64,000 bases of DNA from the NCBI GenBank assembly GCA_027946555.1, contig JAPEVC010000033.1, forward strand, positions 1 to 64,000, given 5' to 3'. How positions within the stretch are numbered: the stretch's first letter is position 1; each line of letters opens with the position of its first letter. Made by a program: the position numbers and the translations under genes. Positions 11,805-22,579 of the stretch are shown one piece after another. The notes beneath the pieces were generated by a model. That model had not been told where the DNA came from, did not search any database, and saw nothing but the letters and a program-made list of their open reading frames with translations. Source of the DNA: Gnomoniopsis sp. IMI 355080. Taxonomy: Eukaryota; Ascomycota; Sordariomycetes; Diaporthales; Gnomoniaceae.

Positions 11805-12930
11805 TCACTGTGCCCTCTCTGCTGGGACCGTCGTGATCTTGTCCTCCGGCGGCGCCGGCAGCCCGTCCGGACCATTTGTGATCTCCGGAGCTTGCCGGTA
11901 TAGTATGATTTCGGACTGTTTGAAGTATCGTCGAGCATCTGCCGCGCTTATCAGTATACAGCGCCTTCGGCCAAGGCCTTCTCATTTGGAATGCACCTAC
12001 CCTCGTCTATCAACACCAAGCTCAAGTAATACCTTGTCGAGAACTTCTTATTGACGTCGCGGAACGTCGGCGTCAGATCAAAGCCTCCCAGGAACAGCCG
12101 AATGGGTATGGTCTCGCCCCGTGACGGACTTCCGTCCATGATCTCGAACCGCACCAGCGTCTCGCTCTCGTTGTATTGGTTTGGCGCGGCGCCCGTTGTC
12201 TCGCGTCGGATGATGCTCAGCTCCATGTGCTTGATCTTGAGGCGAACGAGGAGGAAGTAGATGCGGCCCACAATCACATCTTTGAGGTGGTACTTGCTCT
12301 TGGAGTACTCGAATTCGATGTGCAGGCAGTCCTCGATGCCGACGTCCATCTTGATGCTGCTGTTCATCTCGGGCGGGATCCGGTAGCTGTACACCCATAT
12401 GTCCTTTTCGCGGATCACGTCCGCCATGCGCCGCGAGACGGTCACGCGCACATAGTAGCGCAGCTTCACGTTGATGCCATTGTAGGACTCGTATTGCTTC
12501 TCGACGTTTTTGAAGTTGAAGTCAAAGGTCTGCGGGTGTTGCAGCTCGCCGGGCGCGGCGAGCTCTTGTACGAGAGACAGGAATTCGTAGTGATTGCCGC
12601 GGTCAAAGAACATTTCTACAAGGGAAATGAGTTAGACAGTCCGCCCCCTGGTTTCTTCTCTGTCCTGTGTGTCGTGCCCATGCCCGGGGGAAGAAGTTTC
12701 GAGGGCGAAATACCTATTGTGCCAATAAACTGCACCTTGATGCCGGTGTGCTCGAGGCGCTTGCCATCCTTGGGCCGCACAGTGACCGCGCCCTTGACCG
12801 ACTCCCCGTCCATGTACAAGGGAGCCTTTTCGCGCCGGTTCTTATCGAGCTTGACGTCGACCATGGAGCGGTCGTCGGTATCCTCGAGGACGACGTCGAT
12901 ATCGACGGGGGTCGCGAAGAAGTACGACAT
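11805..12930 (-). CDS. VPS26: Vacuolar protein sorting protein 26 (retromer subunit)
   Basis: Three exons on the minus strand: 12930-12714, 12615-12001 and 11938-11805 (321 aa). Introns 12616-12713 and 11939-12000 have GTATTT and GTAGGT donors and TAG/CAG acceptors, and splicing gives the continuous family sequences FIGTIEMFFDRGN and SLVLIDEDARRYFKQSEI. The start MSYFFATPVDIDVVLED is the usual N-terminus of fungal Vps26. The product is an arrestin-fold subunit of the cargo-selective retromer trimer (Vps26-Vps29-Vps35), which returns receptors from endosomes to the Golgi. Conservation is very high over the whole length. The last exon adds a short Pro-rich tail after the conserved core. A 207-bp 5' untranslated intron (12950-13156) is possible. 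Confidence 0.96.
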
Positions 12931-14241
12931 GTTGCCGGCGCCCCGCGAGCTGGGCAGTTTGGCGGCAGGAGTAGAATGTAAATATGGTTGGACGGCGAGG
13001 GGCGTTATGTTCCGCGAAAATGTCAGTCCTTGTGAAAGATAGGCAATCGATGTGTGTATCGACGATTTGTTGCGCAGTTCAGGAGAAGAGGTGCTCTGAG
13101 TGTGTTTGGTCTGTTTGTTGAAGGAGCCGGGCGCGGACACGGCGTCACTCACTTACGTTGGCGAAGCTACTATGGAGCGCCGCCCGGCGACAGGGGTGAG
13201 CAGTATACGTTGTAGGTTGGTCAGCCAGAAGCATCCTCGGATCTAACCACACCAAGGCCAAGATCTCAAAGAAAAAGCCCCTGGGGCGGGGGATTTCCAA
13301 CTTGGACAATACAATACTAGAGAGGATTGCATTTGCATAGATGACTGAATGATTGTAAACGTGTTGGAGCTCTTCAATTGAGAAGATGTATACCTAATGT
13401 TTTCGACGTGCACCTGCTCTGCATTGTATAGTACTTTACAGTGGCAACGCGTGTCTACCTTACTTCTATATGGCAATGCCATTCGCCCTCTTGAAGTAAA
13501 ATAAGTACCCATAAGTCTCTTATCAGGACTTTCAGTTTTTTGAGGTTTGATGTGGATAGCTAGTCAGTATCGAGGCAGACGATTTGAGCGTAAGTGCATG
13601 GTCAATCTTCAATACTCAACAAAGCGCTACTGATTCTTCGCTGCAGCACTTCAACTAAGTAAAACCCCAAGTTAATTCTTCCTACCAGGGCTAGTCATAG
13701 ACGATTTTCTTCGGCCGGACTTATTACAGCAATTCATGCCATCGGATCTATTGATATTTACTTAGATTGGTAGACTTAATTGAGTTGTCGAATTACTGAA
13801 GGTCCGTAGCCTGAAGGAGATGCCTGACTACCTGTGTAAGTACCTAAAAGTACCTTAGAAGGTTAGGTAGACTAGGACAAGGGCAGGTATCCAGTCCCAA
13901 CGGACTCACAAGTTTTTGAATCCGGAAATCACGTCTTTGGCATAAATTCACTTGCATCGCTTTTCAAAAGTCATTCCGTGACCAGACAGACTCTGTCATT
14001 GGCATCTTGAATCTCGACCGGCGAGGAACGAGGTCGAGCGTGACAGACGGGGGTGGTTTGATGTTCTTATCGTTATCAGAACAACGCTAAGTCACGTGGT
14101 TGCTCAATCCAAATTTTGCGCACCGCTTGCTCCTGCCCTTGCGCGAGCCCGCAACTTCACTCGGATTTTGAGAAGACGACCTGCGCCAACCGACAAACCC
14201 ACTCCTCCATCTAGCCACGAACCGCCGAATCGACAGGCAAG
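12931..14241. other. Intergenic, divergent promoters of VPS26 and ribosomal L9
   Basis: This 1.3-kb region lies between divergent start codons. It holds a possible VPS26 leader intron (donor GTAAGT at 13156 reading minus, acceptor CCCAG ending at 12950), a CACGTG box at 14093-14098 about 145 bp before the L9 start, and degenerate TACCTAGGTA-like sequence near 13846-13880. No protein gene is seen. Confidence 0.55.
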
Positions 14242-15393
14242 ATGAAGTACATCCACTCCGAGGAGACCCTGGACATCCCAGAGGGAGGTACGAACAACCC
14301 TCTCCCGAAATTTGCGAGCATCTTTTCGACCGTCCCGAGCAACCACGTCAGCAGCCAGCCAGGAAAGAGAAGGATGTTCGAGGGGCACAGTGCACGATGA
14401 GGGAGCGACCTGCAAATCCAAGGCACAATTCTGTCCTGCGATTGACAGAGCTCTTGATCAATCTGGTCTCGTTGGCAGATTCAGCTATGAACAAGTCAAG
14501 GAGAAGGAAAACCGACAATACCATGCAACATCACAGAATTACATAGAAGGGGTCCTGGCTGGGCTGGCGGACACTGCACAAACGGGCGGAAGAGATGACA
14601 GGCTCCTGTGATGGTTTGGAGTCAAAAGTGCTGACCAAATTTGCCTACAAACAGTCAAGGTCCACATCAAGGCGCGCCAGATCACCGTTGAGGGTCCCCG
14701 CGGCAAGCTGGTCAAGGACCTGTCCCACATCGCCGTCACCTTCACCAAGCCCAAGCCTGGCACCATCGCCATTCACATCCACCACGGTGTCCGCAAGAAT
14801 GTCGCCGCCCTCCGTACCGTCCGCACCATTGTGAACAACCTGGTCGTTGGTGTTACCAAGGGCTTCAAGTACAAGATGCGATACGTCTACGCCCATTTTC
14901 CCATCAACGTCAACTTGGACAAGAACCCTGAGGGCGTTTTCGAGGTCGAGATCCGGTATGTGCGATTGGGACGGCCCGAATTCTTCGGGGTCGAACACGG
15001 AGATGGATGAGATCTGCATCAACATCTCCGTGGCTGGCTGGTTCACAAAGGCTGACGATTCTGGACTTACAGCAACTTCATCGGCGAGAAGCTCGTCCGT
15101 CGGGTTGTGATGCAGAAGGGTGTCGACGTCGAGGTCTCCAAGACCCAGAAGGATGAGCTCGTCCTGCTCGGCAACTCCCTCGAGGCCGTCTCCCAGAGTG
15201 CCGCAGACATCCAGCAGATCTGCCGTGTGCGGAACAAGGATATCCGAAAGGTACGAACATCCGGCTTGGCTCAGACGCGGCTCGTGCGGTCCGCAGGCGC
15301 ACATTTGGGTTGCGGTGGTTTGCTGACACGTTTCTATAGTTCCTGGACGGTATGTACGTGTCGGAGAAGGGCAACATTGAGGAGGAGGCTTAA
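14242..15393 (+). CDS. RPL9: 60S ribosomal protein L9 (uL6)
   Basis: Four exons: 14242-14287, 14655-14955, 15073-15250 and 15340-15393 (192 aa). The introns are 367, 117 and 89 bp, with donors GTACGA, GTATGT and GTACGA, and all end in AG. Translation gives a full uL6 protein: MKYIHSEETLDIPEGVKVHI at the start, a central VEGPRGKLVKDLSHIAV motif, and the C-terminal block NKDIRKFLDGMYVSEKG. It is a core large-subunit ribosomal protein near the stalk base. The first exon codes for only 15 residues and is followed by an unusually long intron for this window, an arrangement common in ribosomal-protein genes. I looked for a box C/D snoRNA in the first intron and found no convincing C and D box pair. 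Confidence 0.97.
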
Positions 15394-17545
15394 TTTTGGG
15401 CAACCACCAGGCCCTCGGTTTCTTTGTGCTTTTCTGGGATCATAGGAGTGGCAAGGGGTTCATCAAATCGGGAATTGCATGCCATGTAGTATGATGCTAC
15501 AGGGATCTTCAAAAAAGAATCGGAAACTTGACGAATGAATCAATTGCTCTTCGGAGTCAAAACAAACGGCGGTCCGGTATCTCTTTTTGGCATGGGCGTG
15601 AATGAGTCCGAGTCATAGAGCGCGAGGCCCGGCCCAGCTGCCGCAGTGGACGGAGGCGAGAATCTCATCAGGGATGACAGACGGCGTGCTGTCTAGGGGA
15701 GAATCGACAAACCACAATACCACCATTTTGCCTGATACTGGAAATTTGGAAAGGTTCTGACTTCATCGCGTGACGGACGTAACCGAAATGCTGCATTGCG
15801 GGAACTGTGTGACCCAAGTATGACTGCTGGCTCCGATGTACTTCACGGTCAGTCAATCAAGTCTGGAACTGAGTGAGTAGATCTTAGGCTACACGCATGC
15901 ATAGTCGGACGTGGTAGGGTCCGTTATGAGCATACCTGGAGTCTTCGCAAGCCTACCGGCCGTCCTGTCCTGTGCATCACTGACTCCGAAGACGCTTCAT
16001 TGGTATGTTCGGTATGTACCTAAGTAGGCCCAGTGTAGGGCCCAAGTATACAGACTAATGTATGCAATCTAGGAAGCGGATTTCATGTTCGCAGTGACAC
16101 AATTAAATCAACAAGATACCTCGCATCGCGAACTTGGCTTGTGAAGAAGGTTGCGGATGTGTACTATGTAGACAACAGAAATGAACAGCTCGGGCGTTTG
16201 GCGTTTGCAGGCCCGCTGGCCCCAGCTGGGCACCTGGCCGGCGGATTGCTGGCTCCCACGAAGCTTTGACTAAGTTCGCGAAGCTAGGATATCCCCTGTG
16301 CCATCGGGAGATCTGAACAAGACAAACCGAATAGAACGTGTGTAGCTCTGTAAGTGGAAATCAGCTTGGACAAGCGGATCTTACTTATGTACAACCTAAC
16401 AGCCCTATTTACTCTGTAATCAACATTACGGCTTGATGTCGAGGTGGAGATTTGCAATATTCAGTGTACCACGCATGACAAAAAAAAAAAACCCTTATAC
16501 CACTTCATCCACTACTACATAGTATTTTACATAGTAGTAAAGCCGGGCGGGGCGATTGACGTCGTGCTCAGATGCCACGAGGGTCGCGACTAGGAGAACC
16601 GACGTCAACAAGTGATGAATGACGGTGAAGGGCGAAAAGAAAAAGACAGAGCGGGCCGTGTATTGTGTATTGGAGGGTGCTCTGACTTGGAACTACCCAG
16701 ACAGGCAAGCTGGGTGGAATTGGGGGGTTGGGTGCCTAGGTTACAGCTGGGCATCTCTGGGGCACGGTGGCTGGGAAGACCACCAGTTTGTCGCCAATGA
16801 CCCTCCAGTGCCTGTTTACACCTCGCATCTCAAAGTGAGCTCCAGGGTTTGTTATACTAGGTTTCCAGGGTAGGTATCATAGGCACCTAGGGTAGATAGG
16901 TACAGTACCTGGTAACCCACGATGGGGATGCAATGACCGACAGCCTCCAGCCTCCGATTAAAAAGAAAGCAACCAATTCGGCGTCACGATTTGGTCCCTA
17001 CCTATAGCTCACATCCCTCCAAACCTTCTCCAGTACTACAACTCTGCCTTCTACTTTTCTTTTTTTGCATCCGATCCTTTTCATCTCCTCGCCCCGAACT
17101 TCACCACGTCAAAGTCGATTGAGTTCTATCCCATCACGCAGCTCCCGAGTTCGGATCTTCACAAGCTTCCAGACGATCCCCTCCCGCACGGACTCGGGTA
17201 CTATACGTACCTACTATCTCATACTCACGGGGGACTGTGGCCTTATACCTGTCGGCATTTGCGCATTCCAGTCACTTTCACTTGGCTCATCCTCCAATTC
17301 CGAGTGAGACACGTCGCGGCCCGAAGCGAATATTGTCCAAAGTATCAAATCGCGATACAGTACCGAGAACCGCGCAGGTGGTGGTGCTAGTGAGGAGGGG
17401 CTCACTCCTGCAGCTGCAGCTTCTTGGCTGCCAGCCACTTTTGCAGAAAAGCCGCGACAGAAAAACAACGCAGCCTTTTACGGCCTTGTTTTCCCGTCAC
17501 TTCGTCCCTTTACAAATTCTGTGAGCTGTTGCACTATCTACAACA
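15394..17545. other. Intergenic region
   Basis: This 2.15-kb stretch lies between L9 and the membrane-protein gene on the same strand. It contains two TACATAGTA copies 12 bp apart (16516-16524 and 16528-16536), the reverse form at 16162-16170, a short A run near 16480, and a pyrimidine-rich segment from about 17030 that probably belongs to the promoter or leader of the next gene. No supported coding sequence was seen. Confidence 0.55.
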
Positions 17546-19030
17546 ATGCGGCTCACCACACAACCGCGGTGCCGCTCGCTGTCTGCAACAGCGGCAATAC
17601 CGACACTGCTCTCCCTATCTGCCCTTCTCCAATCGGCAATCGCAAATCCATACCCCAAAGACGACCTACACAACACCCTGAGCTATGGGTTCTTGCAAAA
17701 TCCCCTCTGCGCATCATATTGCGGTGGTGAAAATGAGCACTGCTGCTCTGGCGGCGAGGTCTGCACAACCTCGGGAAGCATTGCTGGATGCGCGACCGTC
17801 TCCGTTGCAACCAAAGTGGCCACAATCTATCCACGACAAGACGATAGCTGGTCCTACTACACCTCAACCTGGACTGAGACTGAGACCTTCACCAGCACTT
17901 TCTCGAGCTACTGGGGCGCAGCTACCGCAACCGCAACCTGCGTAGCTCAGTCAGAAGGCGAGACATCCTGCGGCGCCATTTGTTGTGCGAGTGACCAATA
18001 CTGTGCCTACGAGGGCCAGTGCAGTGCCGTCGCTGGCGCGGGCGGTGCCACTGCCACCACCTCAGCCACCTCATGGACGACCTACGCTACTACCATGACC
18101 ACGTCTGGCAGTACCATCACCACCCAGTACAGCGCTCCCTATCGCGTCACAGGCACCGGGTCCACGAGCACCAATACAGGCACCATTGAAAGCGCCACCA
18201 GCACGGGGTCCGCAAACGGCACCGTCGTCGCCGAAAGCACGGGCGGCTCCAACCTCAGTGGTGGTGCCATAGCAGGCATCGTGATTGGCGTCCTCGCCGG
18301 TGTGGTTCTCCTGCTCGCCCTCTGCGCCTGCTGCATAATGCGCGGTCTGTGGCACGGCCTGCTTGCGCTCCTGGGTTTCGGTCCAAAGAAGCGAGACCGC
18401 AACCGCGATCGCGAGACGGTCATTGTCGAAGAAGAGCGCTACTCGCGCCGCGGTAGTAGCCATGCGAATCGCAACTCGCACACCAGCTGGTTCGCCCGGA
18501 ATCCCGCCCGATCGACGGCGGGCGAGAGTCGGCGTACCTCTGAGAAGGTGAAGGCGAAGGACTCCAACCAGGCCAGCTGGGCGGGGGCAGGTGCGCTAGG
18601 CACGTTGCTGTTGTTGTTGGGCTTGCGGCGAGACAAGAAGAGGCGCAGCTCGACCGCGGCGAAACGCTCCTCCCGGCCGCGGAGCGAGGTCAGCTCAAGC
18701 TACTTCTCGGACTCGTACACAGCCAGCAGCCCAAGTGAGTTCTCCTCTGACTATACGTACTCCTCTGTTTATACGCCGGTGCAGTCTCATCACCCTCGGG
18801 GCGCCTCGCGGCCCCCATCGGTGGTGCGCTCGCCGGTGCGCGCGCAGTCTGTAGCCCGCTCAGCGTCGCGAGGTGCTGGAGGCGGTCGGTATAGGGAGGA
18901 GTATGAGCCAATGACTAAACCACCGCCCGATTACGCAGGCTCCGCGAGCTCTGGTGGCAGGACAAGAGATACACGCCGCAGCCGCAGGACCGAGACGACG
19001 CGCATATCGCGCGCGCCGTCGCGGCGGTGA
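17546..19030 (+). CDS. Cys-rich single-pass membrane protein of unknown function
   Basis: An uninterrupted 494-codon frame. I do not recognise a named family. A hydrophobic leader (about residues 1-33, ending LLQSAIA) suggests a signal peptide. The outer part has two Cys clusters (near CASYCGGENEHCCSGGEVC and CGAICCASDQYCAYEGQC), then a long Ser/Thr-rich, probably O-glycosylated stretch. A clear membrane helix follows near residues 240-265 (GAIAGIVIGVLAGVVLLLAL), ending in CACC and a basic stop-transfer segment. The tail is rich in Arg/Ser, with a second hydrophobic stretch (GTLLLLLGL) near 350. The layout resembles fungal wall-stress sensors (WSC/Mid2 type), but I see no clear WSC domain. 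A surface or wall-sensing role is inferred from architecture only. Confidence 0.8.
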   Translation: MRLTTQPRCRSLSATAAIPTLLSLSALLQSAIANPYPKDDLHNTLSYGFLQNPLCASYCGGENEHCCSGGEVCTTSGSIAGCATVSVATKVATIYPRQDDSWSYYTSTWTETETFTSTFSSYWGAATATATCVAQSEGETSCGAICCASDQYCAYEGQCSAVAGAGGATATTSATSWTTYATTMTTSGSTITTQYSAPYRVTGTGSTSTNTGTIESATSTGSANGTVVAESTGGSNLSGGAIAGIVIGVLAGVVLLLALCACCIMRGLWHGLLALLGFGPKKRDRNRDRETVIVEEERYSRRGSSHANRNSHTSWFARNPARSTAGESRRTSEKVKAKDSNQASWAGAGALGTLLLLLGLRRDKKRRSSTAAKRSSRPRSEVSSSYFSDSYTASSPSEFSSDYTYSSVYTPVQSHHPRGASRPPSVVRSPVRAQSVARSASRGAGGGRYREEYEPMTKPPPDYAGSASSGGRTRDTRRSRRTETTRISRAPSRR

Positions 19031-20247
19031 TCTTAGGAGCCGCCTATTAGGGCTGCCCCTTTGTTTCTCCCATCACACAACAACATACACAACATGTATC
19101 TCTTTTCCCTCTTCAACAGCCACCACAAAGATCCTCAAGATTGCGTCCGTCCTTTCCTCCCGAGAGTGACCCGAACCTCTTCAACTGAGAGGCGTGAAGA
19201 TTCAGAGATCTGCATACCATGATACCTGCCTCCGGGTTGGAGATCCGTGAGGCTCTAAATGGAGATGGGCCGGCCTGCTGTTTAATCAGTGCGCGAGGCT
19301 TGGGAATTCCAGGTACCAGTCCCACTTTGCTTTTTTGCGCAAATTCCTGTATGACTTTTTATCGGTTGTTTGAATGGCATCCGAAGGCATTTCTCGGCGT
19401 TCAGGGGAAACGATGGACATGAGACCACGCACCAGAAGATGGTGAGCTTGCGAGACGTCTCTTTCAGGCGCAGGCGGGAATCTGGGAGTAAGGCCAAGGA
19501 TCGGTGTGAAGACATATGAACGAATGAAGGAGACGTCTTGGTCTGACGCAAGATAATAACGACGATGAGCGTTGACGGTCTGGCCGGATGCGGAAAGGGG
19601 GGGCTTCTTCCAGGGCCAGAAGTTTAAGTGATGGTGGTGCCGAGACTTTCTATTCAACTTCAAGGCTAGCTTGAATAGAGCCATTCAAATGTCATGACAA
19701 TATGGGCTCGAAAAGAAGACCCTCCAATACTTTTCCAATTGATCGGTTCATACAAGACCAATTGTTAGTGTGCCACTCTTTGCATCGTGGAAGATCATTG
19801 TCGAGGCTGCTGTGAGAACTCCACAATCCCGTAAGAGAGAGGCTTAATGTTTCTACGCCGAGAATAACTCATCAGAAGAGAGGCAGTGTGGGCAGGAGAC
19901 CTCATATGAGACGTTCCTCTTGTTGATGGTGATGATGAACTTTTGCTTGCTCCGGGGCACAAAATTGTTAGTGACTTATGGAGCCGCACCCACTATCCTG
20001 CTAACGAGAAGGGCCCGCCAAGCCCCAGCCAGGCAGGAGCTGCTATCCTGGGAACCATTTCGTAATCGTGCCTGCTCCCGCTGACACCCATACATACTGC
20101 ATACCTATCAACCTCTCTTAGTGACGAACCTAAGTGCAACACCCCTCTCCTCCACCAGCTCTGCCCACCTCAAACAGCCACCGAGCTGTTGAAACGAACG
20201 CCCCAACTGATGAGATCATACTCCGAGTAACAAGGGCAATTATAACC
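19031..20247. other. Intergenic region
   Basis: This 1.2-kb stretch separates the membrane-protein gene from VMA13. The segment just before VMA13 (about 20090-20247) is C/A-rich and probably its leader. No supported gene is seen. Confidence 0.55.
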
Positions 20248-21816
20248 ATGTCGCTCGACCCGCCTACATATCTCGCATCGTTGCAGAACAACATTCGGCA
20301 ACGGCCAATTCCTTGGGATGGCCAAGTGCGTGCCGGCACTCTGACAGACGATCAATTGGCCAAGATCAAGGCCGTCGAGAGGGCCAAGAAGGACGCGCGC
20401 AAGGAAATCGTTGAGGCCGACCTCGATGGCTACCGGACACTCTTCGTCAGCGAAGCCGGGAAGCCCAGTGTGCTGGAGCTGGCTAGCAAGAGGCACACCG
20501 AGGTTGTCCAATACATCTTGGTTCTGCTGAAGGATCTGCTTGACGGTAAGAGCTCTCTCGTGAAGTCTTCCAGAGATGGTGTGAATCATGCTAATGAATA
20601 TCTTGCCTAGCCGTGCCGTCCCTTTCGAAAGCCATCTTCAAGAATGGAGACCCATACAAGCACTTTCTTCCCCTCCTGGCACACTCCTCGAACCCCGAAG
20701 ACCCTATACCGCTGCTCACCTCCGCCGTCCTGGCTAGCCTTATGGGCAGCTCGCGAGACGAGTCTGAGGCTACCGTCAAGAAGGCCCTCCCCCATCTCTA
20801 CAGCTATCTTTCGTCCCTGACCAAGAACTCAGACGCTGGCCTGCAGGATATTGGTGTCCTTGAGTACTCAGGTCTGCTCTATGGAAAGATCTCGCGACAG
20901 CAGTTCTGGGCTCAGCGTAGCGAGACTGTTGCGCCACTCATAGATATTCTGAGAACGGCTTGCGGCGTGACCAATGGAGATGCTGCTGCGAGCTTGTGGA
21001 GTGGCACTACAGGTGTCGCAAAGACTGGCGAAGGCGCTTTGGGCGGCGGTGTTGGGTTGCAGTTGTTATACCATGTCTTGCTTGTCATGTGGCAGCTGAG
21101 CTTCGAGGCTGAAGAAGTGGGCGAAGACCTCAACGAGTGAGTGACAATTGAGACGCTGGCTAAGTCCTTTGCATGATTGCTGACTCAATGAAAGCGAGTA
21201 CGATATTATCCTTCTCTACAGCCAACTCATCCGCCTCTCACCGAAAGAAAAGACTACACGCCTACTCGTCTCCACCCTTTACAATCTCCTGCGAAACAAC
21301 CAAAGGACCCTCCTCCCGCAAGCCGTCCTAGTCCGTCTACCTGCCCTTCTCCAAAACCTCAGCAGCCGCCACCTGTCCGACCCGGACCTGCAAGAGGACC
21401 TGACCTCTCTCAAGGACATGCTCGAGGAGTACACCAAGACCAAGACGACCTTTGACGAGTACGTGGCTGAGGTCACGTCCGGTCATCTGCGCTGGTCGCC
21501 GCCGCACAGAAGCACAGTCTTTTGGGCGGAAAACGCCCGCAAAATTATCGAGTACGAGAACGGCGAGGTGCTCAAAAAGATGGCCGAAATCATGTCTAAA
21601 CCTTGGGACAACGATAAGGCGGTGCTGGCGATTGCGTGCAACGATGTGGGCAATCTGGTCAAAGAGGTGCCTGAGAAGCGGGGTACCTTGGAGAAGCTGG
21701 GTTTGAAGACGAGAGTGATGCAGTTGATGGCCGAGGAGGATGAGAATGTGAGGTGGGAGAGTCTGAAGGCGTTGGGTGGGTGGCTAAAGTACAGCTTTGA
21801 AAATAATGACAAGTAG
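20248..21816 (+). CDS. VMA13: V-type proton ATPase subunit H
   Basis: Three exons: 20248-20545, 20611-21136 and 21195-21816 (481 aa). Introns are 65 bp (donor GTAAGA, acceptor CTAG) and 58 bp (donor GTGAGT, branch CTGAC, acceptor AAAG). The second junction restores DLNDEYDIILLYSQLIRLSPKEKTTRL, a conserved block of subunit H. The protein is an alpha-helical HEAT-like solenoid; the C-terminal part (HLRWSPPHRSTVFWAEN and ENVRWESLKALGGWLKY) is also typical. Subunit H sits on the V1 sector, is needed for ATPase activity of the assembled vacuolar pump, and silences free V1. The length matches fungal relatives. Start choice rests on MSLDPPTYLASLQNNIRQRP, a normal family N-terminus; an upstream in-frame extension from 20134 lacks support. 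Confidence 0.96.
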
Positions 21817-22273
21817 GCGGGAAGGGAGTGGGACGGGCGCATATTGAAGAGGATGTAGTGCTTTGACGAGCGAAATTGTACAACGCATTGTTTACAGGGC
21901 GGGATTGCATGGATAGTCTCAAAGAAGGTGAATGCGGCTGCGTTGTTTTTAGCGACATCCTCAACGGTGAGTGGTCATCTGTGCCTCCTTCAAGTCCTCG
22001 GTCCTGGTAAGACAGTTGTCTCCTCTCATCGGAGAAGATCATGTCTCTGGAGAAAAGGTGCTAACGCACCTTTCTAGATGTGTGTGTGGAAGCAGCTGCG
22101 CTTACTCATAATGCTATCAGGCTTTTCCATTGTCTACACAGCGTTTCAGTTCACAGTTGATCAGTTCCAGCTGTCATCCATGACAACTGGTCTGTTGCCG
22201 TCACGCCAGGCGTCTGACTACGAATTCATCGAGGTTATAGATCTAGTACAGGGGTGTATTCTCATCATGTCAT
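21817..22273. other. Intergenic, VMA13 3' flank to tRNA
   Basis: This 457-bp stretch shows only the VMA13 3' region and the 5' flank of the tRNA gene. Small frames crossing the tRNA are not believable genes. Confidence 0.55.
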
Positions 22274-22359
22274 GGTTTCGTGGCTCAATGGCAGAGCGTC
22301 TGACTACGATTATCTACGTTGTGATCAGGAGGTTCCAGGTTCGACCCCTGGCGAGATCG
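22274..22359 (+). tRNA. tRNA-Arg(ACG) with a 14-nt intron
   Basis: An 86-nt sequence folds as a complete tRNA. The acceptor stem GGTTTCG pairs with CGAGATC (two G-U pairs) and is followed by discriminator G. The D arm is GCTC/GAGC. The anticodon stem is TCTGA/TCAGG, the variable loop 5 nt and the T arm CCAGG-TTCGACC-CCTGG. The anticodon ACG is at 22306-22308. Bases 22310-22323 form a 14-nt intron just 3' of position 37, the canonical site; removing it leaves a 7-base loop CTACGAA and a 72-nt tRNA. Internal promoter boxes are present (A box TGGCTCAATGG, B box GGTTCGACCCC) and a T4 terminator follows about 4 nt after the gene. It reads CGU/CGC arginine codons after inosine modification of A34. 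Confidence 0.93.
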
Positions 22360-22579
22360 ATCTTTTGGTGGTGAGATTAAACGCACATAGCGTGCTTGAT
22401 GGTCTTCTTGTTGGTCTTTTTGGCTCTCTGGTCTCGAGTTGTGGTGGTGAGCCTTGACCGCCCGTGGCCACGCCTGGCCTCCTCCGGGTCTGCGGACGTG
22501 TTGATTCTACATAGTATATATAAATAGAAGGTCTCCTTTTATTAGCTGGGCACTCGGTAAGGCCGTTTCTTAACAGAAA

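Noticed and set aside
12931..13152. 74-residue N-terminal extension of VPS26
   Set aside because: It begins with GTG, not ATG, and lies ahead of the standard Vps26 start MSYFFATPVD.
14288..14654. Box C/D snoRNA in the first L9 intron
   Set aside because: Only imperfect C-box-like words (ACGATGA, GTGATGG) occur, with no properly spaced D box and terminal stem.
20134..20247. N-terminal extension of VMA13
   Set aside because: The residues before MSLDPPTYL are not part of the family N-terminus; the segment looks like a C/A-rich leader.
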